Shown: in pieces, positions 43,678-50,984 of the stretch
Layout: each line of letters starts with the position of its first letter
Numbering within the stretch: position 1 is the stretch's first letter
NCBI RefSeq assembly: GCF_018614775.1
Contig: NZ_JAGGOF010000016.1
Location: forward strand, 30,571 to 94,570
Reading direction: 5' to 3'
DNA length: 64,000 bases
Source: Pseudomonas fluorescens
GTDB taxonomy: Bacteria; Pseudomonadota; Gammaproteobacteria; Pseudomonadales; Pseudomonadaceae
Made by a program: the position numbers and the translations under genes
The notes under the pieces: model-generated
The model's database searches: none
The model's input: only the letters and a program-made list of their open reading frames with translations
What the model was told of the DNA's origin: nothing

Positions 43678-43988
43678 CTAGCCAAGACTGGGATGTCTAA
43701 AATGTACTATCACCTTTCTGCTATCAGTTCCTCCCACAGCTGCCCCGACAGTTGTTCCCGGGCCATTCTGGCCATCTTTAAAAGCAATATCTGGCGTCGC
43801 TAATCCAGCGAAGACGAGCGTCTGTCTGCTGCCTGCCAGCAACATCCCGATTCTTCATCCATGAACTCGAAGTCGTTCGCGCCTTGTGCCCTGTACGTCA
43901 CTTGGCCGCACTCCGTTGCTGGCCTCGTATTGCGTGCAGCATAAACAGCGTTCGCCCCGAACACTCAGGATATTCGTCAATTCCCATT

Positions 43989-44008
43989 TAAAGTGTTTGT
44001 ACACTTTA
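43989..44008. promoter_or_regulatory. 20-bp perfect dyad upstream of the TrpE-like gene
   Basis: TAAAGTGT and ACACTTTA flank a four-base loop. It lies 50-70 bases before the TrpE-like start, next to a TATATT that could be a -10 element. Its length and symmetry fit a regulator dimer site; a LuxR-family protein is encoded in the cluster. The AT-rich 43407-44059 region otherwise shows no gene. Confidence 0.42.
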
Positions 44009-44059
44009 TATTTCCGTGGCGCTCTTTTATTGGAGCGTCTGAATCGCCGCATCTCGAAA

Positions 44060-45541
44060 ATGGTATTAACCGTGAAAAAAATATTAATTGAAGTCAATGT
44101 TCTTCGCCGTGAAGAACGTCGATCCATGGACGCACTGGGTATATATGCAAGTGCCGCGACCCAACTAGGTCGTGAGTCGGTCTTCATTCTTGAATCGCTC
44201 TCCGGCCCGAGCCGCGACCGCCGAGCGACGATCATCGGGCTCGACCCGCTTTTCGAGGTATGTATCGATGAGGGCCAGGCTCAACTGCTCGGCTGCGCTG
44301 CGCTTTGCGAACACCTGTGCGCCCACCTGCAACAAGACGATGTGCAGGTCGATCGCGACCACAAGATCCAACTGCCGGACAGCCAGGCCGCGTGGAATCT
44401 GCTCCGGGCCATTCAGGCGGCCTTCCAGCCGGCGGCCAACGCCCCTTCCAGCCTGGCGTTCTTCGGCTACTTTTCCTACGACTGCGTTCGCTTGATTGAG
44501 CGGCTTCCCAACCTGGCCGAACAGTCCTACGGCTACCCGCTCATCGCCCTGTCGGTCTATCAGACGCTGGTGTACTTGCACAGCAACGGCATCGTCGAAA
44601 CCCTGATCAACAACCATCCGCTGTGGGCGACCCGCACCGTGGAAGACTATCCCTTCCTGAACGCGACCGAGTCGGCTGAAACGCCGGACCTACCAGCGTA
44701 CCCAGAGACCTTCGAGGAGACCCGTACGGTGTCCCCGGAGCAATTTCGTGAACGGGTCGAAGTGGCGATGGAGCACATCCGCGCCGGGGACGTCTACCAG
44801 ATCCAGCTCGGCCATGAGATCCGGATTCGCTCGCAGGTTTCGCCGCTCGATGTGTACCAGAACCTGAGACTTCGCAATCCGTCGCCCTACATGTACCTGG
44901 CCCACGTGGGCGGTATCGATCTGATCGGCGCCAGCCCCGAGCTGTTCGTCCGAATCAAGGACGACCTGATCGAGATGCGTCCGATCGCCGGCACCGTCGG
45001 CAAGAAGCCTGGCGTCGACCCTACCGAACTGGTCCTGGAGTTGACGCGCTCGGAGAAAGAGCGCGCCGAGCACCTGATGCTCATCGACCTGTGCCGCAAC
45101 GACATCGGCCGCGTCTGCCAGGCCGGCTCGCTGGAGGTCGATGAGTTCATGCTGGTGGAAGAGTATTCGCACCTCTATCACATGGTCTCGAACGTCCGCG
45201 GCCTGCTGCGCCCAGGGCTCGATGCCTATGACGTGATCAAGGCCTCGTTCCCCGCCGGCACCATGTCTGGCGCGCCCAAGGTCAGGGCGATGGAGCTGAT
45301 CGAAGGCATGGAAAGCAACCGCCGGGGCATCTACGCCGGAGCCTTGGGCCTGGTCGGTTTCGATGGCAGCGTCAACACTGCCTTGTGCATCCGCTCGACG
45401 GTCCTCGACGAGGGCACCTACCACCTGCGGGCATCCGCCGGGGTGGTCGCCGACTCGGTCCCTGAGATGGAGTGGAAGGAAACGCTGTACAAAATGGGTT
45501 CTGTGTACCGGGCAGTGACCGGCAAGGAGATCGGACTGTGA
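44060..45541 (+). CDS. Anthranilate synthase component I-like (TrpE-like)
   Basis: A 493-residue chorismate-utilising enzyme. The N-terminal FILES (about residue 40) corresponds to the LLES motif of TrpE, which binds inhibitory Trp. The catalytic domain has EMRPIAGTVGKKP, ERAEHLMLIDLCRNDIGRV, SGAPKVRAMELIEGM and ASAGVVADSVPEMEWKET. A typical PIAGTR motif is PIAGTV here. It most probably makes anthranilate with the TrpG-like partner; ADIC or 4-amino-4-deoxychorismate are alternatives. It is very likely a dedicated copy, as Trp pathway genes are not adjacent. ATG 44060 is used but has no clear ribosome-binding site; an ATG at 44126 is the alternative. Confidence 0.82.
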   Translation: MVLTVKKILIEVNVLRREERRSMDALGIYASAATQLGRESVFILESLSGPSRDRRATIIGLDPLFEVCIDEGQAQLLGCAALCEHLCAHLQQDDVQVDRDHKIQLPDSQAAWNLLRAIQAAFQPAANAPSSLAFFGYFSYDCVRLIERLPNLAEQSYGYPLIALSVYQTLVYLHSNGIVETLINNHPLWATRTVEDYPFLNATESAETPDLPAYPETFEETRTVSPEQFRERVEVAMEHIRAGDVYQIQLGHEIRIRSQVSPLDVYQNLRLRNPSPYMYLAHVGGIDLIGASPELFVRIKDDLIEMRPIAGTVGKKPGVDPTELVLELTRSEKERAEHLMLIDLCRNDIGRVCQAGSLEVDEFMLVEEYSHLYHMVSNVRGLLRPGLDAYDVIKASFPAGTMSGAPKVRAMELIEGMESNRRGIYAGALGLVGFDGSVNTALCIRSTVLDEGTYHLRASAGVVADSVPEMEWKETLYKMGSVYRAVTGKEIGL

Positions 45542-46122
45542 AAGTATTCCTCATCGACGCCTACGACAGCTTCGTCTTCATCATCAGCCAATACTTGGAA
45601 CAACTGGGGCTAGAAACCTGCGTCGAGCGTCACGACGTACCGGACCTGCTCCAGCGCATCGAGGCGTTCTCCCCGGACTTCTGCGTGCTGGGCCCCGGCC
45701 CCGGTCATCCGACTGATGTCGGCTACATCGAGGTGATCAATCACTTCCAGGGACGCCTGCCGCTGCTGGGCGTCTGCCTGGGCCACCAAGCCATCGGCCT
45801 GGCCTTTGGCGCCAAAGTGTGCAGGGCCCCTCACGTTATGCATGGCAAGGTGAGCAAGATCGAGAACGACGGCAAGGGCCTCTATGACCACACCGAGGCA
45901 CGTGCGATACAAGCCACTCGTTACCATTCGTTGATGATCAGCGATCAGCAGTTGCCCGACTGCCTGGAAGTTACCTCCCGGTCTACGGACGATGGCTATG
46001 TCATGGGCGTGCGTCATCGTCACCTGCCGGTAGAAGGAGTGCAGTTTCACCCTGAGAGCATACTGACCGAGAACGGCCTGGACCTGTTCCGCAGCTTCAT
46101 CAAGTGTTACGTGCGCCAGTGA
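45538..46122 (+). CDS. Glutamine amidotransferase component (TrpG/PabA-like)
   Basis: A 194-residue class I glutamine amidotransferase. The catalytic triad is Cys in LLGVCLGHQAIG, His and Glu in GVQFHPESILT, and GPGPGHPTD is the oxyanion-forming strand. It supplies ammonia to the TrpE-like partner. It starts with GTG overlapping the upstream stop (GTGA), with AAGGAG at 45525, so the two are translationally coupled. Confidence 0.9.
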   Translation: MKVFLIDAYDSFVFIISQYLEQLGLETCVERHDVPDLLQRIEAFSPDFCVLGPGPGHPTDVGYIEVINHFQGRLPLLGVCLGHQAIGLAFGAKVCRAPHVMHGKVSKIENDGKGLYDHTEARAIQATRYHSLMISDQQLPDCLEVTSRSTDDGYVMGVRHRHLPVEGVQFHPESILTENGLDLFRSFIKCYVRQ

Positions 46123-46200
46123 TCCGCGAGAAGGGGAACACGCCCCTTCCTTCTCGTGCTGCAGCTGTTTCATTCCCGCTATCACAAGAGCGACTTATGT

Positions 46201-46995
46201 ATGAACAAACACAACGCCCTCCGGCCGCCGGCCGGGCGTACCGCACCGCTAGCCGCCTTCATGAGTCTCGCAAAGGATGCCAATCGTTGCGATTGGGAGC
46301 GTCAGTTGAACAAAGTGTTGCGCCAACTCGGCTTCGGCAACTACCTCATCAGCCTTGGCCCAGCCACCCCGAGGGAGACCGATCCGCTCGCCGGCCTCAT
46401 CACCACGTTTCCCAAACGCTGGCTGGACCATTATCGCGGTGATGGACTGATCGACATCGACCCGATACTCAGACATTGCCGGCGGGAGCTGGTGCCCTTT
46501 TTCTGGGACAGCGAGCGACGGCGCGCCCGTGGACGTTCCCGGCACTTCTGGCAGCAACGCGAGCAGTACGGCCTACGAAGCGGCCTGAGCATACCGCTGC
46601 GCTATGAGTTACTCAGGGGAACCTTGAGCGTGGCCCTTGATGACACCGAAATGACCGAGAAAGACGCATTCTCCAATCCTGGCGTCTATCAACTGTTCAT
46701 GCTCGTCCCCTACCTGCTCGCTGGGATGAGCCATCAGTTGCGTGGGCCAGCCCCTCCCCGCCAGGACCTGACACCCAAGGAACTGGACTGCCTGTATTGG
46801 GCCAGCATCGGCAAGACCACCTGGGAAATCAGCCATATCCTGACGTGTTCCGAACGGACCATCGACTTTCATCTGCTTAACGCCCGACGCAAACTGGGTT
46901 CGGTAAATCGCCAACAGGCTGTTGCCGCTGCAGCGGCCTTCGGGCTGGTACTGCCAACGGTCGCTCCTGCGACACTGAAGAAAGCCGCTCATTGA
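46201..46995 (+). CDS. LuxR-family quorum-sensing-type regulator
   Basis: A 264-residue LuxR protein with an N-terminal autoinducer-binding domain and a C-terminal GerE/LuxR helix-turn-helix (LTPKELDCLYWASIGKTTWEISHILTCSERTIDFHLLNARRKL-type layout, residues about 185-250). The ligand-binding residues conserved in TraR/LuxR are all at correct spacing: Trp74, Tyr78, Asp87, Pro88 and Trp102, and a Gly near 128. It is 79 bases after the TrpG-like gene on the same strand. A LuxI/FeeM-like protein is encoded in the opposite operon, so it may sense the product of this cluster. ATG 46201 is used, with AAGAG upstream. It converges with wssI. Confidence 0.87.
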   Translation: MNKHNALRPPAGRTAPLAAFMSLAKDANRCDWERQLNKVLRQLGFGNYLISLGPATPRETDPLAGLITTFPKRWLDHYRGDGLIDIDPILRHCRRELVPFFWDSERRRARGRSRHFWQQREQYGLRSGLSIPLRYELLRGTLSVALDDTEMTEKDAFSNPGVYQLFMLVPYLLAGMSHQLRGPAPPRQDLTPKELDCLYWASIGKTTWEISHILTCSERTIDFHLLNARRKLGSVNRQQAVAAAAAFGLVLPTVAPATLKKAAH

Positions 46996-47041
46996 TTGGT
47001 TCTTCTGAGCGCTGGAGTCAGTCGCCCTTACTTCACTCCGC

Positions 47042-48202
47042 TCACTCCTTCCCGCCCAACACCCCGATTGCCTCGTACGGCGTCTGTAAGTCACGCTCGG
47101 GAATCTCCCAGATCAGCAGTTTCGGCGGTGTCTCCCGGAAAGCCGGGTTACTGAAGTAATCGTTGGCGCCGCCGGAGAACTCGCCACCGTCCTTGGCGAA
47201 ACTGCCGACCGGAGCCCCCAGTGCCAACTCGAGGAAGCCCAGGAAGTTGGAGTTGCGCGAGAACGAAGTGCCGATCAGCGCCACGTTGGGCAGGCCGTCA
47301 TCGCCAAACAGATCGTCGAGATTGTCGCCGCCGTCCTGTACGGCGGCCTGCTCCTCGCTGACCTGCGTGGCCGCTACGGTTTCCGGGGTCGGTTGCCAAC
47401 TCATCGGCAGCCAGTCGAGGCCGGCCAGACGCACCAGATCACCGGCGCGCAAGGCCGCTGCGCCGGAGTGGGTGGCAAAGGTTTTCTGCGGCGTGGCGCG
47501 GATGCCCAGCGCCTGCACCTGCTGCGCAATGGCGTGTGCCGCCGCCTTCGAACCGGTTTCGCTCCAGTGCGTATCGGTGCGCAGAAAGGCCGCCGCGCCC
47601 AAGGGTTGCAAGGTCGACGCCAGGTTCAGCGCCGGCACTCCCGCCTGGTTCAGGGTCGTGGTCCACTCCATGGCCCGCCCGTCCAGTTCGGCCGGCCGAT
47701 CAAGGCCGCACAACTGATCGGCGGCGATGCGGCTCTTGTCCGGCACCACTGCAACCAGCAACCGGATACCCCGTTGGTGCAACCGCTGTTGTACGTCGAT
47801 CACTGCCCGCGCCTTGCTATCGGCATTGGCCCGCGCGTGAGGGTTGATGCGCATCTCGTCGGTCAGGAACAGCCAGCCCGGACAGCCCGGGCGAACCCTG
47901 GGCCCGGTGTCATGGAACAGCAACCAACTGGCACCGCGTTCCAGGTTGGCGGCGTGCTCGGGAAACCAGGCCTTGGACAGCTGCTTGGCAATGCTGTGGG
48001 TGACCTCGCCATGCACCGCCGCATCGCGGGTCAACTTGGGCGGCAGCATCTGTACCTTGCCGCTGAGCAACAGCCAGCCACAGGAAATCAAACCGACACC
48101 GAGCAAGCCGATCAGGGTGTAGCCGGAGACTTTGCTGGTTCGGGTAACCAGGTCGCTGGGCGGCGTCGGAGCGCTGGGCGCAGACTTCTTTGGCGTCTTC
48201 AT
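47042..48202 (-). CDS. wssI: WssI, AlgJ/AlgX-like cellulose acetylation protein
   Basis: A 386-residue protein with one N-terminal membrane anchor (residues about 25-47) and a periplasmic SGNH-like domain. Catalytic elements are DTHWSETG (Asp and His) and IGTSFSRNSNF (Ser). In Pseudomonas fluorescens SBW25 the AlgFIJ-like Wss proteins acetylate cellulose. It overlaps wssH by one base. This is the last gene of the operon here; no wssJ follows. Confidence 0.88.
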   Translation of the reverse strand: MKTPKKSAPSAPTPPSDLVTRTSKVSGYTLIGLLGVGLISCGWLLLSGKVQMLPPKLTRDAAVHGEVTHSIAKQLSKAWFPEHAANLERGASWLLFHDTGPRVRPGCPGWLFLTDEMRINPHARANADSKARAVIDVQQRLHQRGIRLLVAVVPDKSRIAADQLCGLDRPAELDGRAMEWTTTLNQAGVPALNLASTLQPLGAAAFLRTDTHWSETGSKAAAHAIAQQVQALGIRATPQKTFATHSGAAALRAGDLVRLAGLDWLPMSWQPTPETVAATQVSEEQAAVQDGGDNLDDLFGDDGLPNVALIGTSFSRNSNFLGFLELALGAPVGSFAKDGGEFSGGANDYFSNPAFRETPPKLLIWEIPERDLQTPYEAIGVLGGKE

Positions 48203-49617
48203 CAGAACTGAAAGTACAGGAAAGGCACAGCTTCACGGCTGGCGATCAGAGCGAACGACAGCAGGAAACCGGCTACAGGCCAAAGGGCGACGGCCAATGC
48301 AAACAGCGCATTGCCCGCCAGTCGTCTTTCACAGCGCACCTGCCAGATCGGCAGGATCACGCACACCACGCCCAGCGCGGCCGCCAGGCCATGCACCGGC
48401 CGCAATGTCACCGCCAGCGCATCGCCGAGGGCAAACCCGTGCAGCCCGAACTGCCCGGCGTACAGGCTCATCGCCGAGTGAAAATCCGGGGCACGGAACA
48501 GTGTCCACGCCAGGCAGACGAACAACAGGGTCAGCACATGGGACAACGCACGCGGGACGCCGGGCAGGTTCGAGCGCGACCAGGCCCGGTCGACGCACAA
48601 CGCCACCCCGTGGGCCGAGCCCCACAGCAAGTAGTTCCAGCTGTCCCCGCCATGCCACAGCCCGGCGATGGCCATGGTCAGGAACAGGTTGCGATAGGTT
48701 TTCCAGGCGCCATGACGATTACCGCCCAGGCCGATGTACAGGTAATCGCGCAACCAGCTGGACAGCGACAAGTGCCAGCGCCGCCAGAAATCCTGGATGC
48801 TGCTGGCAAGGTACGGCCGGTTGAAGTTTTCCGGGAAGTGAAAACCCAGCATCAATCCCAGGCCGATCGCCATGGCGCTGTACCCGGCGAAATCGAAGAA
48901 CAGTTGCAGCGAGTACGCCAGGCAGCCGATCCAGGCGTCCACGAAAGACGGGTTCTGCAGATGGAAGGCCACGTCCACCAAGGGCGACAGCGTGTCGGCC
49001 ACCAGCACCTTCATGCTCATGCCGACCATGAAGCGACGGGCGCCGAGGGCGAAGTTCTGCCAGTTGAACCAGCGCTGCACCAGCTCACGGCGAACCCAGT
49101 CATAGCGAATGATGGGGCCGGCAATCGAGTGGCCGAACATGGAAATGTAAGTGGCGTAGTTGATGAAACTGCGCTCCACCGGGACCGTGTGGCGGTGCAC
49201 GTCGACCAGGTAGGAGATCGCCTGCAACACGATGAACGATAACCCGGCGGGCAATGCGACCTTCTGCCATTCAAGTGGCATGGCGCCGTAGCCGGTCATC
49301 AGATCGCTCACTGTGCCGGCGAGGATGTTCGCGTACTTGTACCAGCACAGCACGGCGGTGTTGAACACGATCAGCGCGATCAGCAGCCGCACGCGCCCAC
49401 GGGAGTCCTCGCGGCAGCGGTCAACCAGCAGGCCACCGATCCAGGCGACGATCGTCAGCGCCACGTGCAACGACAGGAACAGCGGGCTCAGCCAACCGTA
49501 GAACAGCCAACTGCCCGCCAGCAGCACCCCGTTGCGCCAGCCATGGGGAGCCAGGGCGTAGATCAACAGGAAGGCCGGCAGGAACAGCGTCAGGAACTCG
49601 AGCGAAGCGAAAACCAT
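48202..49617 (-). CDS. wssH: WssH, AlgI-like MBOAT acetyltransferase
   Basis: A 471-residue membrane protein of the MBOAT family with about ten hydrophobic segments. The catalytic region has FWRRWHLSLSSWLRDYLYIGLGG and a conserved His in GLWHGGDSWNYLLWG. It passes acetyl groups across the inner membrane for polymer O-acetylation, as AlgI does in alginate synthesis. Confidence 0.92.
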   Translation of the reverse strand: MVFASLEFLTLFLPAFLLIYALAPHGWRNGVLLAGSWLFYGWLSPLFLSLHVALTIVAWIGGLLVDRCREDSRGRVRLLIALIVFNTAVLCWYKYANILAGTVSDLMTGYGAMPLEWQKVALPAGLSFIVLQAISYLVDVHRHTVPVERSFINYATYISMFGHSIAGPIIRYDWVRRELVQRWFNWQNFALGARRFMVGMSMKVLVADTLSPLVDVAFHLQNPSFVDAWIGCLAYSLQLFFDFAGYSAMAIGLGLMLGFHFPENFNRPYLASSIQDFWRRWHLSLSSWLRDYLYIGLGGNRHGAWKTYRNLFLTMAIAGLWHGGDSWNYLLWGSAHGVALCVDRAWSRSNLPGVPRALSHVLTLLFVCLAWTLFRAPDFHSAMSLYAGQFGLHGFALGDALAVTLRPVHGLAAALGVVCVILPIWQVRCERRLAGNALFALAVALWPVAGFLLSFALIASREAVPFLYFQF

Positions 49618-49635
49618 GGCGACGGCGCAATCCGA

Positions 49636-50304
49636 TCAGTGGGACAACGTGTCCGTGGCAGCCAGGAGTCGAGGGCCGGTGGCGGTCGGCAGCAGCAGTA
49701 CGCTGTAGCGCTCACCCGCCTTCAATTCACCCAGATCCAGCACCGGGCCGACGTTGGCGTTCGCGCAGACCAGCTGCACCGACAGCTTCACCGGGTTAAT
49801 CGAGCGCCGTTGCAGGCTGCCTTCGGTGACGCCCTTGAACAGATCGGCGGTGCGACCCGCCGGGCGCAGGCTGGCGTCGACGCAGCTGCTGTCCAGGTTG
49901 AAGAAGCCCAGCGAGGCCTTCAGTCCGTTGAAGTCGTCCGGGATGTCATGCACCGTTACTTGCTTGAGGCCCTTGCCATCCGGGAGCGCGACCACGGTGG
50001 CGAATTCGCCGGGCTCGGCTTTGACTTCCAGCGCCAGGCGCTGCTGGCCGCTGACCAGCGTGCCCTTGATGGTGCTGCTGGCCGTGACCGGGAAAAACAG
50101 CGAAGCCGGTTGCGCCGCGTCCAGCTTCAGCGGAGGCTGGCCCTCCTGGGCGATGACCTGCATCGGCTCGGCGCTGCCGTTGACGAAGCGAATGAACGCC
50201 GCATCTTCGGCAGGGCCTGTCGGGTACAACGGGATGTCCGCCGCCATGACGTTCAAGCTCGACAGCAGCAGCGCAACAGCACTCAGGCTTTTGGCGGTTT
50301 TCAT
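49636..50304 (-). CDS. wssG: WssG, AlgF-like periplasmic acetylation factor
   Basis: A 222-residue protein with a signal peptide ending NVMA/ADIP and a beta-rich AlgF-like body (LYPTGPAEDAAFIRFVNGS). It overlaps wssF by four bases and precedes wssH by 18 bases. In alginate synthesis AlgF cooperates with AlgI and AlgJ in acetyl transfer. Confidence 0.88.
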   Translation of the reverse strand: MKTAKSLSAVALLLSSLNVMAADIPLYPTGPAEDAAFIRFVNGSAEPMQVIAQEGQPPLKLDAAQPASLFFPVTASSTIKGTLVSGQQRLALEVKAEPGEFATVVALPDGKGLKQVTVHDIPDDFNGLKASLGFFNLDSSCVDASLRPAGRTADLFKGVTEGSLQRRSINPVKLSVQLVCANANVGPVLDLGELKAGERYSVLLLPTATGPRLLAATDTLSH

Positions 50305-50969
50305 TTCTTCGCCCCTTTGGCGCTCGGTGCTTCAGGCGGCAACTTGCTCAGTGCGTCGCCGATTGCAGTGCCCCAGGCCTTGTAACCCGCCACGGTGAAA
50401 TGCTGGCCGTCGGTGGTGACCCACTGGCCCGGTTTGGAGAACGTCAGCGAATCGATGTAGGTGCAGGGCGCGACGTTGCTGGCCAGGAACTGCGACATCA
50501 ACTGGGTCCGCGCATCGTTCTTCTGATACATGCCGCCCGCCTTGCCCCACGCCGGCCCGACCCAGGCGCACTGGGTGCCGGTCGCGGCGATGGCCTTGGC
50601 CAGGCTGGTCACGTTCTGCCAGGCCCAGGCCTTGGGGAACGCCGGCTTGTCGTAGGACGCCATGGTATCGCCGATGACCAGCACGACCAGGTCGGGCTTG
50701 TCCTTGGCGATCAGCTCGGCGATGGGCGTGGTGGTGGCATCACGGCCTTTGATCTCGATCTTGGCGGTGCCTTTTTGCTCGGCACCACAATCGACTTTCT
50801 TGGTGATCAGCCAGTCACCGGCGCTGGCGCCACAGGCACCGATGGAGTGAACAATCGCGCCCTGGCGGGTGAGGTTGTCGTTAAGCGGTTCCATCAAGTG
50901 GTCCGCCAGGCTCATATGGCTTTCGCCAAGCACCAGAAGGGTCATACCGGCAAGGGCAGAGGCAGGCAT
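50301..50969 (-). CDS. wssF: WssF, SGNH-hydrolase-like acetylation protein
   Basis: A 222-residue SGNH-type protein with block I GESHMS (Ser), block III VIGDTM, and a C-terminal DGQHF with catalytic Asp and His. The N-terminus is hydrophobic but weak as a signal peptide. The Wss literature assigns WssF to cellulose modification. It starts 16 bases after the BcsC-like gene. Confidence 0.85.
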   Translation of the reverse strand: MPASALAGMTLLVLGESHMSLADHLMEPLNDNLTRQGAIVHSIGACGASAGDWLITKKVDCGAEQKGTAKIEIKGRDATTTPIAELIAKDKPDLVVLVIGDTMASYDKPAFPKAWAWQNVTSLAKAIAATGTQCAWVGPAWGKAGGMYQKNDARTQLMSQFLASNVAPCTYIDSLTFSKPGQWVTTDGQHFTVAGYKAWGTAIGDALSKLPPEAPSAKGAKK

Positions 50970-50984
50970 AGGAGTCTCCGGAAA

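Noticed and set aside
43855..44235. 126-codon minus-strand frame over the TrpE-like promoter and start
   Set aside because: Arg/Ser-rich, no motif or ribosome-binding site, and it overlaps the dyad and the N-terminus of the TrpE-like gene.
38409..46995. Assignment of the aryl cluster as a phenazine, PQS or pvf-type locus
   Set aside because: There are no phzF/phzB, pqsBCD or NRPS genes; only TrpE/G-like and CoA-ligase functions are shared.
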